Assembly: GCA_905250075.1 (NCBI GenBank)
Contig: CAJNOP010000916.1
Location: forward strand, 3,003-67,002
Reading direction: 5' to 3'
DNA: 64,000 nucleotides
From: Rotaria sp. Silwood1
Taxonomy: Eukaryota > Rotifera > Eurotatoria > Philodinida > Philodinidae
Of the stretch, positions 1 to 12,959 are shown in pieces. A program made the position numbers and the translations under genes. How positions within the stretch are numbered: the first letter of the stretch is position 1; the number at the start of each line of letters is the position of its first letter. Below the pieces are notes generated by a model, which did not search any database, was not told where the DNA came from, and saw only the letters and a program-made list of their open reading frames with translations.

Positions 1-3000
1 AAAAAAAAACTAAACAGAAAAAGCACTAAATTTCACTAAGAAAAAATATTGCAAATTTTCTTCTTATTTTATTATTGTTTAGTCTGTTTTATGCGAACAT
101 TATTATTAATAACGTATATTCTTTTTTTTTGTTCGTTGTTATTTTATTTACAAGTAATATTTTCCTCTTGTTTTTTTCTTTATTTTGGGTGCATTTTTTT
201 TATATCTAGAAGTGTAATAATATTTTTATCATTCTTTTATAATAAAAAATAAATTATTTAATCCATTTGTGATGTCTTTCAAAACTTTTTGTTTTCAAAT
301 CGAATGTGCATAATAAATACTTTATGATGATTATGACCTTTATTAAAAAGTGATAAATCATACGGATACAATATTGCTTGGTTAAATTTAATATTATTTT
401 CTTCGGGCAATTATTGACATGATGAAAGGCTAATCTTTTTTTTCTTTTTCTTCCAACTAGTTCATAAAATATCAGAGTATGATAGATAGAAAAAAGTATA
501 CAGAAAATCTTTAACATATAAATTTTATTTGTGTATTTGCAAATAGTATCATATGTTGGAATGTTATTAATGATAAAATTTCAGTAATTAGAGTTTTGTT
601 TTCTTTAAAGTGATATATCATAATGCGTTATATTCAAATCGCAGAATAATTTAAAAGTCTGTTAAAACTAGCAGAATTAAATTGTTTTCGTCATATCATG
701 ATAATACTTATGTGTTTGAAGTGTCTGTACAAGTTATAAAGTCCACAATTGGTTTCAATCTTGAAGCATATAAGTTTCATATTATTGATGAGACTGCAAA
801 AAAGTTTTATAAGAAAAATATACTATAAAACTGTTTTTTTTCTGACTAAAGCTGATTTCTTTCTAATAAGAAATTGAAATATGGGTAGAGAATGCTCTGT
901 GTAATTGTTTACGGTTGGAACTGGAAGGCGTGGGAATTATCATCAATAAGTTATCTATATACCATCGTTTCTTTCGAGTTCTGCAATATGCTCGTGATAT
1001 TACTGAGAAGAAACATGCGGTATAGAATTATAATAAGAAAATTTTTATTGCATCACCAATGTTTTCGCAAATATTGATAGTCTATCACGACGCTTTTTTT
1101 TTTTTCTTCTATCAACTTTAACGTTGTTAGCAACAGTTTAATATAATTATTCATAGAGATGATATGTTTATATGCAAATCTTTTGAAAAATGCTGGAATA
1201 AGTACGTACAATATATGACGATTCTAATCTATCTATTGGTGATATAACATAACAAACATTGTATTTTTTGAAATTAATCAAAAGTATATCATTTATTATC
1301 TTTTTTGTAACTATCTTTTCAATCTATTTAGCACAGTTAAACATCATTCCTTTTAATCCATGTTGTTGTGTCTTTTTTCAACTGTTTCTTTTTTGTTTTC
1401 CATTGTTAACAATTTCGTTATCAGAAACATAAATTAGTAGTTCAATGATTTCGATCATCGTAACCATTTTCAAACTAAATTAGAGATAATATTGTTCACA
1501 CGTGATTGATTTAACATATCAATACTAAAATATGTCTTTTACTTTTTTTTCGATGACAGGTGCATATATATTCTTAACAAACTAGGAAAAAAACAATGAA
1601 TTAACTTGACACAAAGAAAAAAATACCTTGAAACGAAGAGAAGGAGATAAAAGAAGAAAGAAAAAAAAATATATATATGCATATTTTATTTTAAAATAAT
1701 ACGTTGATCTGATGAAATCATTATCAGTCAATATGAAGAAACATTCATTTATCGGTATTTAAATATTTTCATCATAAAAATTTAAATAACTATTGATTAA
1801 AGTACTACTTATTTAATAAATAAATATATTTTTAGAATTTGAAAAACTGAATAAGTTAGTAATTGATTGAGCAAAAAAATTATTTATTTAACTTTATAAG
1901 TGTAATAATTATCGAATATTAAATTTTATACTGATTGTTTGATTTATTTATTGATAATTTATTCCTTCTACTAATGTTAGATTATGCATTTGTCAATCAT
2001 AGATTAACATCTATCTTTATTCTTTAATTTATCTTTATTGTATGAGATATATCTATTTTCATATCATTCAGACTTTTTGTTTTTAATTTATTCGTCTCAC
2101 ATAAATAGAAATCATTGGATCGGATCCGAAGATTTGAAATTCAACAAATATCAATTCGTTAATCTTTAGAAATAGAATTTTATTTTTTTTGCCTTTACCT
2201 TTTTTTTTTTTTATTATATTGTGAACATCTCAGAATACAAATTTGAGTGAAACATCAAGAAGTTCACTTCTTACCAATGACAAGAACAAATCGTGTTTTT
2301 TTATGTTTAATGATCATATCTATTAACAAAAAGAAATTCGCTTGTTAAAGGCTAATGTATTCGTATGGATTACTATTTGATATAATCAAATAAATCTTTT
2401 ATAGTTTTTTTTTCTCAATCGGTTGAAATGAAGAAGTATAACATTCTTCTTTTTTTTTTTTCTAGTTCTCATATTTTTCATATCCTGCAAATTATTGTAA
2501 ATGTTACTGTTTCAACATATATATTTTTTTTGTTTTTTTTTTCGTTCTTCGAACTTTTGACATTATAAAGAAATTTTATTTATAAAATAAAAGATGAAAT
2601 TGATCGTGAACAATGATTAAAATGTATTCTATACCTTGATTATTTTTATTTGTTGTTCAAACTTTGAAAACTTATCGTAATCAGATTTGAAAAAAAAAAT
2701 CATAGATTGAAATTATTAATATTTTTACTTTTGTGTGATTACAATTATATTTCGATAAGAATGATGATAATGAATAGACTTTAATACCTGCTTTTACAAA
2801 TAATAGACATTATTATATAGAAAAATCTTTCAAAACTTTAATTTACAACTATAATCGATTTTATTAAAATTTATTTGAAATATAATCTTATTAGAGTATG
2901 ATTCTTGGATGTTCTTTACTCGGCAGACTATGAATTACACTTAAATTAATATTGCTTTTCTGCAAGCAAAACATGATAAACATACCTTGGACAACATTAT

Positions 3001-4805
3001 TGTAAAATATATGCATAAAATTACGATATTTGTTCTTTATATTTACTGTAACATATTTAAATCAACATCTATTAATAGAAAATAGTAACATACAAATTGA
3101 ATTATATATTGATGAATTTTCTTACAAATATAATTCAAAATTACATTATATGTAAAAATAAAAACTTTAAGTTTGAATTATAGAAACAAATTTGAGTATA
3201 ATAAAAAGTCATAGAAATAGAATAGGATTTGACTATTTGAACAAATCAAGAAAAATTTTTTTTTTTATACAAAATATTGAAATCAATCAAATATACAAAT
3301 TATTTCAAAAAAATACTCTTTCTATTGTGTCTTTATTGTTATTTAAAATGAAGAAAGTATCAAGTTAAAAAATAAGTTGTTTTTTTTTCTCTTCTCTAGA
3401 TATAATTAGATATGGCGTGACGAGTTGCTTAAGAAAACGTACATTTTCATTTTTCTTTAATGGGTTTTTTTTGGGGGGGAGAAGGGAAATTTTTCATTTT
3501 TTTTTCATGTTTTTTAAATTTCAAAAATATTTGTTTCAAATATAACGTGAAAAATTCGAATGTAGGAAATTTATTTATGAATAAGTTTTATTGATTTAGT
3601 TTTTCATGATTTAAATTTATCACTTATTAAAAATTTACTTGTCTTTTGTTCTACAAAAAAAGAAAATTGAAAATGTTCATGCAAAAAAAAAAAAATAATT
3701 TCAAAAAGTTAAACACGCAATATTCTTGGTCAGGTCATCACTCTCTACTTGATCATATATACAGGAAAGAAAAAAAAAACCTTCGACTTTATTTTCGCAT
3801 ATTCGAAATCTTGCATTCATGCAGTTGTTCATTAAAGATATTAAGCGATGGAATGAGAAACTCGAAACTTCTGAAGATTCGCTATTTTGATCAATTGAAT
3901 GTATGATATCAACATGCTGTTATCACAAATAATATTAGACAATTAATAAATGACGATGAATATATGTATCAATATTAATGATTTGATTGTATATCGATAG
4001 CATGCAAAAAAAAAGAACCTTCATATATATCAATATTATTAACAAAATATGTATCTTAATCAAATGAACGACTCATTTAAAAGTAAATTTGAATATTAAC
4101 CTTGCATTTCTAACATTAAAAATATTCGAAAAAAAAAATGTATATTATTTTTTATAATCAAGGTTTAACACATATATTTATGTATAAATCCATGATATAT
4201 ATTTTTTTTTCTATTAGAAAAACGTGAACTACTCTGTAGCGTAAGCAGCATACTTTTATTCTTTATTTTATATTGAATAATGTTTAAAAACAGCGAGTTT
4301 ACTACTACAATAGAAAAAAGACAAAGAAAAATATTGCTATTGGTATCTTACTGTTGTCGTTTACACACAATTTATGCGTAAGAACGATCAATTACATGTA
4401 AATATGACATATCAAAAGTAACTTTAGATAATAATATTTTTATTCTTTTTTGTTATGTTAATGAGTAATCGTAAGTCAATGTGACTTAAGTAATGAGACA
4501 GCTGAATAACAATATCTGTGTTAATTTCAAAATAATGGTTTGTATTTTTTTTTGTTGATCGAACGGAAATAAATATTCATTCTAATCCAATGATGTTTAA
4601 CTTTATGAAAGACAACATTTTTTTTTTTGAAAGCATCATTGATTACAATATATTTCAAATAACCGGAAAATGAAAAAATATCAAATTTGTCGATGTCAAT
4701 CAAGAGGTTTAAAAAAAACAAGAATGTCACTTATATTTACCTTATGTTTTCATTTTTTTTATTATAAATATGTGTAACGTACAGCTATGAATAAGTCACA
4801 GTTGA
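1..4805. other. AT-rich region, no gene recognised
   Basis: The stretch is very AT-rich, with many poly-T and poly-A runs. The open frames in it are short, of low complexity (Phe/Leu/Ile/Lys-rich), and show no domain. I see no RNA gene, TIR element or coding-like codon pattern here. It may hold regulatory DNA or UTRs of the bZIP gene that follows, but nothing specific can be supported. Confidence 0.6.
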
Positions 4806-4946
4806 ATGAATTTGTTTGCAGAAAGTATATTCTTTTGCCTCTTTTTCTTTTTCTTTTTACGATTACAATATATACTAGCTACTAAACTATCAGTGAAATC
4901 ATTGTTATTTGCTCTTTTTATCTGTGTATTGATAATTTATCGGCAT

Positions 4947-5597
4947 ATGTTAATGGGTACTGTAGGTTCATCATTTTTATCTGCTTCGCAATCGACAATT
5001 AATGATGCAAATTGTATTCACAATGAAAATTTATCAACATCAAATTATGAATATCGAAAAGAAACAATGCCAGTTATAGTTGATATTCAAAGTATTGAAT
5101 CATCAAACACACAAAGATCTTGTAGATTACCACGTACTTCAACTATAAGTTATGGTCCTATACATGTAAGAAAACGTCATACAGCGGCTCCAACATTAGC
5201 TACTGGACGTCGTTCAAAAGATATGAAAATGGAAGGTGAAGAAGCTATAAAACGTGAAATACGACGTCAAAAAAATCGTGAATCAGCAAGAAATTTAAAA
5301 AAAATTCGAGATAATGTTGAAAATGAATTAAAAATTCAAATTCAAGAATTAGAAGCTAAACAAAATGATTTATTAATACAAATAGAAACTCTTCATAAAC
5401 ATAAACAAGATCTTGAAAACAAATTTCAACAAACAAATTCACTATATGAATTCATTGCTCGAACAACACCAAATAGATTAGTAGAAGTTGAAGAAACTAA
5501 ACCACAAACATTATCACCAATTCATTATTATTCGATGGACCAACAACAAGAACAAAGTCCTTCATCACCACAATGGCAATTATTATTTAGTATATGA
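4947..5597 (+). CDS. bZIP transcription factor
   Basis: The product is a DNA-binding protein of the basic leucine zipper class and should act in the nucleus as a dimer. The basic region carries the N-R-E-S-A-R-N core, followed by a heptad-rich coiled coil (KIRDNVENELKIQIQELEAK onwards) that reaches the sequence LENKF. The N-terminal part is Ser/Thr-rich and the C-terminal tail Gln/Pro/Ser-rich. The open frame extends upstream to 4806, but that extension is a hydrophobic Phe/Leu-rich stretch from AT-rich DNA. I therefore prefer the ATG at 4947 (216 residues), where codon use becomes gene-like; the ATG at 4953 is equally possible. If the upstream ATG were used, the protein would begin with a membrane-like segment of about 45 residues, which would be odd for a bZIP unless it is ER-anchored. 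The subfamily (CREB, Fos, PAR, C/EBP) cannot be assigned. The frame is intronless. Confidence 0.8.
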   Translation: MLMGTVGSSFLSASQSTINDANCIHNENLSTSNYEYRKETMPVIVDIQSIESSNTQRSCRLPRTSTISYGPIHVRKRHTAAPTLATGRRSKDMKMEGEEAIKREIRRQKNRESARNLKKIRDNVENELKIQIQELEAKQNDLLIQIETLHKHKQDLENKFQQTNSLYEFIARTTPNRLVEVEETKPQTLSPIHYYSMDQQQEQSPSSPQWQLLFSI

Positions 5598-6454
5598 ACA
5601 TAAGCAATTTTTTTGTTGTTGTGTAAAATATAATTTTATGACATAGATAATACTGATAAGTTATTATTGACTGACTTGATGAAATGTCAATCAAATTTTT
5701 CAGAATAAATTAATTATTTTATAATATAGCTCAGAAAGAAAAAAGTATTCATTCAATAAGCGATCAAGTAATTGCTGTCACTATTTTCTTATAATTGTCT
5801 TGTATGCAAGAGAATATTTGACCTTTGTTATCTCTCGTCACAATGAAAGTCGATTCGAACTGTTTTTTACAAATATTTGAATAATTTTCAGGTCACACAG
5901 AGTCCTACTGATTGATAGTGACTTGCCGAGTCGTCTACTGTAGTATTGCTTTCGTTCTCTTTTTTTTCGTCTCTTACATGTGAGGACAGTCTATCACAGG
6001 TGAAGAGAAAGTAAAGTAACGCTCAGTAATCAAAGGATTGGTGATGATTTTTCTAAATATATCACCATGACATGATAAAACATTAGATAGTTATTGAGCA
6101 GATCTTTTAAAAAATAATATTTATTGTGTAAATATTTTTTTCTTGGAGAAAAAAAACGTAATAATATTTAATTGAATAAACAAAGAATTGTTTGTGTTTT
6201 GTTAAACTTAAGAATATTTATTCATCGAAATGTTTATTAGTATAATAGAATAAAATATATCGTCTTTCCGATCTTTTTGAACTGAAAAAAAAAAAGAAAA
6301 AATTTTATGTAATATGAAAGATAAGATTTGATATAAATAAATTCTCTCTTGTTTTATGTATTTAATACAAATAATTCATCAATAAAAATAAATAGTGACA
6401 TTTCATATTTCAATGAAATATTTCTTCAGTTAATCAATTTAAAATCAATGATAT

Positions 6455-6501
<47 letters not shown>

Positions 6502-9489
6502 TAAATAAAAAACTGAAACAACTAAATTACTTGATAAATTATTTTTTCATAGTAATACGCACAAGCATTAAATCTCTATTTAGCTATGATTATCAAGGGC
6601 GATGAAATCTTTTTAAGTGAGATAAGACTCAATAAAAGTTTATTTATTATCCCAGATAATCAGGAGTGCATGGATCGAAATTGAATTTTATATTATTACT
6701 TAATGTGAATATTTATAAAATTAAGAATTCTTCAAGGACCTAGTCTAACTAATTTCAACTATCAAGGTCGAATAGAACAACTAGTAAATGATTCAAAACG
6801 GTGAGAAATGTCTTTTGTTACAATGGAATCTTAAACGAAGAAATTTAGTACTTCATGTCATCTATTACAGTCATCGTTTAGATCACAGCAGAAACGATTG
6901 TTCTATTCTCATAGTGTTTAAGTAAATAATTGAACTTTTTTCTTAAGGTTTTTTCTTTTTTGTTAATATCAAGCCTCAATGAACTTTTTTGAGCTAATTT
7001 CAGCATCGATGAGTAGATTTTGTTGAGGTCATTAATTGATGGTTTTTCGAATATTACAATAAATCGTGACTAATCGATAGTTTTTCAACCAACTTTAACA
7101 AGAAGTATTATTTGAGAAATTTTTTTTTTTATTAATATCAACTTATTTTTTTAAAGAGTAAATGAGTATTATTCTATTAAAAAAACAACTTTCGTTTTAT
7201 ACCAATTATTGCAGATTGAAAGGAGGAAATACTCTTTCTCTCCTCATATACAACGATCAGATCATATCATCGAAAATACTATTTGAATAATTGTGATACA
7301 ATATTATGATTAATCGGGCTAATAAATTACGATAAAATCGTCGGTTCTTACATAATGTCGATGACACGGAGAGGGATATTAATTAATGAATGATCAAGTA
7401 CATGTATACCACATCACATATACCTCGTTCATGATTTTATCCATAGGTAAGTTTCATAGATGACAACAATCCAAAAATAAAAATTATTTTTCATTGTTTA
7501 TGGTAATAAACACTGTTAGATGTTTTCCTACAAGTAAACTTTTTATATATTAACTGTACATAGAACTGAACTAAGTTCAAGTAATAAATCGTTTGAGACT
7601 ATTAGTAAAGCTGGGTAAGTATGAGTACATAAGAGTGAGTTTCCTAAGACCTTATTAGAGAACATTTAATTATTAGATTTAAAAATGATACATCAATTTG
7701 GAGATCGAGACATTATTAGAGTCATCATTGAAAGTTTTGTTATTATAATTTTTTTCATTATAATGTTTTACGCGATCTAAGTACACTAAAACCTAATAGT
7801 ATTTAAGAAAAATAAACAAACATACATTTTTTAAGGTTAATAATGTATTTTTTTCGACGCATTACAAATCCGTCTTGAGAAAATATTCTTCCAATAGTAG
7901 TTGATCTAGTATTATGCATTGACAAGTATCTAAGACTAAATTCATATAGAGAAGAATAGAGTTTTATCTTGATGTATAGATGAATCAATTACCGATTACA
8001 TATTATATTACTTGTGCAAGAGCTTAAAGACATCTATATTTATCTGAATACATATATGTGTAAACTAAAAAGAAATGATTAGCTATTCATTTCATCCTGG
8101 AAAAATAGAAACTACAACTTTATCAAATGTCATTTTGATATAACACGTACTTATCTAGGATTACGTGTACCTAAGCCTCGAATACGATACGATCAAAATT
8201 ATACTCAAGTACGAGTACTTAGCTCAGTTCTAGTCTTGGATTATTTAGTTCTGTGAATGAGGATGGGATTGCTCGACATTTTGTTTTTGTAATTTATTTA
8301 AGAATCGGTCTAGTGAATTGTTTATAAATCAAAATATTGGTACTGATAGTATGTTCAATAATAAGTATTTAGTTATTATTTATTGTTTGTTTTTTTTTAG
8401 ACTTGATTATTCGAGCCATGTACTTACTTCAATTGAATGAAGTAAGTAATAATATGACGAAAGAAAAAAAGATAGTCACTCGAATGTTGATAATTTTACG
8501 TTTTGAAGAATAGGATTTCACAATTGGTCTACTTTACTTTACATACCATTTTGTGTAAATAAATTAAAAGATAACACTAACTATCATGACGACATAGATA
8601 GTGAAGTTTATTACGGTCTTAGTTTTTCAGTTTTCTTCATCACAATATATAGATAAACGTGAAAAAAGTTTCAACCTCCGCACTAAAATAGAATTAGTCT
8701 TGTAAAACGAAAAGAAGAAAGAAATTAAGGATCGTTATCAAGATTGTCCTGATTGTCTTATTTTGTAAAAATACGATCTAAAAGACGAATGTTGAAGTCT
8801 TTCTACTCCTCCACTGATGTAACAGATATGGGAGGAGCGGGTTATCGCTGAAGTCCTGCATCACACTCTGACGGAGTCGAGATAATCGTGAATAATTTTT
8901 TTTTGGAGTCAACGTTCGAGTTACATAAGTTAAAAAAAAACAAATATTTTACTCTTCTATAATGACAATTTCATTCGTCATATGCTAAATAATGAGCAAA
9001 AATATATTACATTTAATGATTTATAAGTTTCAAAACAAAAAAAAACATCAGAGAAATGTATATATGTTAGTCAAAAAGAATTTTCGAAGTCGAAACTACA
9101 GGAGTGAAAAATTTTACTCTACAAGACTCTACTTATTACAGACCATATATCAATAGAGGCTCATTATTGAATATCAACTAGTTTCTTATTAAATTTCTAG
9201 AAGATTAAGTAAAAATATTTTACTAGAATTGTGTTAATACCTTTTATTTTATGTCATATCAGAGCTCTTGGTCAATCATTAATATCAAACTAAATAAAAA
9301 AAGAGAATTGACTTATAGTCAAACATTCAATTCAACTTGTATTGACCCAACAAAACTAAACTGCTTCTTTTCCGTTTACTGGCGATCTCTATTGATAAAA
9401 TAATCTTAAATAATGTTTGTTAATCGATAGACCAATTAACAGAACATAAAATCTATAGGTAATATAGAAGTTCTTTTTAAAATGTAAAA
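5598..9489. other. Intergenic, with one TA microsatellite
   Basis: No coding frame with gene-like composition is seen on either strand between the bZIP gene and ECSIT. A TA dinucleotide run lies at about 6457-6498. The rest is unique-looking AT-rich sequence. Confidence 0.6.
6457..6498. repeat. (TA)n microsatellite
   Basis: About 20 uninterrupted TA units. No adjacent feature suggests a function. Confidence 0.95.
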
Positions 9490-10966
9490 ATGTTGTTTCG
9501 ATTACAACCATTATTTTCATTATTTCTTCGTCGAATACCAATATATCAAGCTCATATATATGCTTCATCAACTGCTCCACGTTCAGATGAAGATTGGGAA
9601 CAAGATCAATCTAAAGATAACAATAAAAATGAAAATGAAACACAAGAAGATGAAGCAAATATTGCATCAATGATTGGACCATATGTATCATCAAAACAAA
9701 TAGCATTTCATACAGGACAATTTGATTCTGAACATATTAAGAAAAAAAATAAACAAGCTTTTCTTGTATATACTTTTAATTTTTCATTCTTTTCTCTGAC
9801 AAAAAAAAAAAACAAATTTTCGTTTTTCTCTATTAGGATGTTATTGAAGCATATAAGATTCAATTTCCAAATCGTCGTGGTCATGTTGAATTTATTCGTG
9901 CGGCTCTTCGACGTATGAAAGATTTTGGTGTTGAACGTGATTCAGAATCATATAAAAAACTTCTATCAGTTTTTCCTGTTGGTCCATATCGTCATCAATC
10001 AATGTTACAAGTATCTGTTCGTTTTTGGCCAAAACAAAATGAAACAGCTTCAGCTATTATATCAGCTATGGAATCTCAAGGTATTCCACCTGATCTTGAA
10101 GTTGTACATATGTTAAGAGAAATATTTGGTCCATGGGCACATCCAGTTCGACGTTTTGCACGTTTTCTTTATTGGGCACCAAAATTTATTAATAAAAATC
10201 CATATCCTATACCATGGGAATTACCTAATGATGAACGTATATTAGCTAAATTAGCATTACAACGTATGACATCAACTGTTGATATGGAAACAAAATTAAT
10301 TGATATACATTCAGCAACAGATAATATATCTAATATTGAACATCCATCTGAAGAACATTCATGGTTAATATATACATATACATCAAAACAAATAAAATTA
10401 TCATCAAATTTATCTATTGATAAACCAATTTATATTGAAGGTCCATATGGTGTTTATTTAAGAAAAAAACAATTACAATATTTTATTTTAAAAGCTGATC
10501 CTTCATTAGAATATTGGCAGAAAAAAAAAGATTTAGAAAAATTTAATACAGATGATGGTAAAAAAAAACAACTAATAAAAATTCATATTTGATTATTATT
10601 TTTTTTTTTGTTTTAATAGTTTCAGATTTACGATCACCTTTTCAACCTGGTTCTACTTTATATATACCTCCATCTGTACATGAACTTGATGATGGTATTA
10701 TTTTATCATTATGTATTATAGGCAAACCATTTACATCATTAATTAATTGTTGGTTATATCATTTAAGACGTCATTATATGCCTCATCTAAATCATATAGC
10801 TATTGTTAATAAAACAAAATTAACTCAAGAAAAACAAATTAATCGATTTTATACATCAAATCTACTTGGTACACCAGAATTTATAATACCTCATGATACA
10901 AAAAGATTAGCTGAAGAACCAAGACCATGGTGGTTTAGAGATAAAACTAATGATGAAGATGAGTAA
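9490..10966 (+). CDS. ECSIT: ECSIT, mitochondrial complex I assembly factor / Toll-pathway signalling intermediate
   Basis: In animals ECSIT works in mitochondria as part of the complex I intermediate assembly complex, and it was first described as a TRAF6/MEKK1-linked signalling intermediate. The model has three exons, 9490-9765, 9837-10557 and 10626-10966, with introns of 71 and 68 bp. All junctions are GT-AG and the phases fit (0 then 1), giving 445 residues; the human protein has about 431. Recognisable ECSIT blocks are RRGHVEFIRAALRRM, the YGVERD-like FGVERD, the PDLEVVHMLREIFG block, the NPYPIPWELP block, YIEGPYGVYLR, and DDGIILSLCIIG near the C-terminus. The N-terminus (LFRLQPLFSLFLRR) is Arg-containing with few acids, consistent with a mitochondrial targeting peptide. 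An acidic low-complexity stretch follows at about residues 35-58. The gene ends in an acidic tail, as in vertebrates. Its neighbours are unrelated. Confidence 0.93.
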
Positions 10967-12959
10967 TTAGAAACAGTGAAATTTTTTGTGTATGATAGAA
11001 AAAAAAAAGAAATATGATATATGATGCTTAAATGCATTTCAGTTATTCGAAAGAAGTTTACAATTAAAAATAGGTCATATTTTAATGAAATCTGAAGTTT
11101 TGATTTCTAAATATTTGTTTTTTTTTTCTTTTTCAATATAACAAAGTTAAACTATGGTATCGTTATTTAAATAAGTTCAATTTAGATTATTTTTTAAATT
11201 GATGCTATGTTTTGTCAAACGTAATAAAATCTTGAATAAGACTTGACGAAAAAATGTCGTCCAACTGATAAATTGTTTCTCAATTAAAATTATATGCATT
11301 GTACAGATCTCAAATGAGTGAATTCCATCGTAAGTCTTACTTAGTTTAGCTATTTCATTCATGAAGCTGTATTTTATTTTTAGCAATATTGTTGTTGATA
11401 AGATCCTATGAGAAAACTGATAGGAAATGTAGTTCATATTTTTCTTTGTTTAAATGTATTTATAAATATTCATGCATTGTTTCAATTATCTCAATGGACT
11501 TTCTTCAAATTCTCAAACATTAATAATTATGCTACAATAATTAAAATAAACTAGAAATATAAGAAGACAAAAAATTGAAATCCTGTCAAATATTCTTACT
11601 CATACAATTATCAAGCATTTTTTCATATATTGACTTAGTTATCTATAATTTATATGACATCATAATATTTATACGAATGTCAGAAATATATTCATTCATA
11701 TAAAAATATCTTTTCATACTAAATATGTGCAAAAGTAAATTTTAAAGATTGTTCTATTATCTTGTAAATCGTACTAATCAAGGCATAATGCAGAGAAAAT
11801 GAGGGAAAAAAATCCTATTCATTTACTAAACTACTCAACAAACAAGGATTTAAGACTATTTACTTTAGATATTATACAAACGAAATGTGTAATAGTTTTC
11901 TCTAGGTTCGATTTCAAATCTATAAGAATATCCTTTTTTTTTGAATTTTATCTATTACAAAAGTTACTATATCTTTCTTCCTTAACTTAACACAATTTTT
12001 CTATTATTCATTCTTTATTATTCTATATATTGTTGTCTGTCATATTGATTTATTTCTTCTTGTACTGCTAATCAACATAGACTATTGAATTTCATTTGTT
12101 TAAACCATATATTCAATTTGTCGTCATCTTGGCATTGTCTTGTCTCAATCCATATCAAAACTTTTAGGTAATGAGAAGTTAATCTGTCCATACATTTGCT
12201 TTGTTGATGATATTTGTTTATATAATATTAATTGAATTGTAAATTATAGATCTCTAATATTTATAATTATTTCAGCGAATATTATTTTCATATCGAGTTA
12301 TTTATTGAATATCTCGAAAGCAATCTAAATTTTAAAATAAATAATTAGTATCGTTAGGATATAAGACGGATTTTGTGAAAGAGAACTAAAGATTTTGGAT
12401 AAATATTGACTAGATCATTTGTTTTTATTATGATTGATATGGATTCAGCTGAGACGAGTTTTAATCAAAGTTAAAGCGAGATTTCAAAGAGGTTTTACTG
12501 CCAATTACAGTGACAATTCAATATTCCTTGTGGATGCGTGCATGGTTGAAGAGAAGACAGTCGCCAACACTCATATCTCAAAACCGTCTTTTATTGAACA
12601 TTACTTTCAATGTTGCTGATTTTTATATATACATACTCTTGCACCTCGACAAGTCTGTGTCCATTCGATGTTAGATCATATGTTATAATGAGAATTAGAT
12701 GATGCGTTCACGTTGCAAAAAAAGCTTGTGACACTCATAATAACAATTATGCCTTGACCGCTGTTCACAACAAAACCGATGGTTCGTACAAGTTACTCGT
12801 TTTTCTTTAATAAATAACCAAACTTACAAACTAAGCGACAACGACTAATGTAGCTAGCACAGGCGACTTGAGCATGTTCCCCGCATGAAAGGAATCGGTT
12901 TCAACTAAAATCTAACGCTTTTTTAAACACTGTTTTAAACATCTTATGCCGTTATGGTG
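10967..12959. other. Intergenic, no gene recognised
   Basis: AT-rich sequence after ECSIT. From about 12430 composition becomes more coding-like (an open frame at 12434-12619), which may be the decayed 5' part of the pseudogene that follows, but no domain can be recognised in it. Confidence 0.5.

Noticed and set aside
49-252. Phe/Leu-rich open frame near the window start
   Set aside because: Low-complexity translation of T-rich DNA, no domain, no gene-like codon use.
3646-3906. 86-codon Lys-rich frame
   Set aside because: Starts at a non-ATG codon, A-rich composition, no recognisable domain or splice context.
4806-4946. Upstream ATG extension of the bZIP gene
   Set aside because: Encodes a Phe/Leu-rich stretch from T-rich DNA; the downstream ATG at 4947 fits codon use and a soluble bZIP better. 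A membrane-anchored bZIP remains possible but unsupported.
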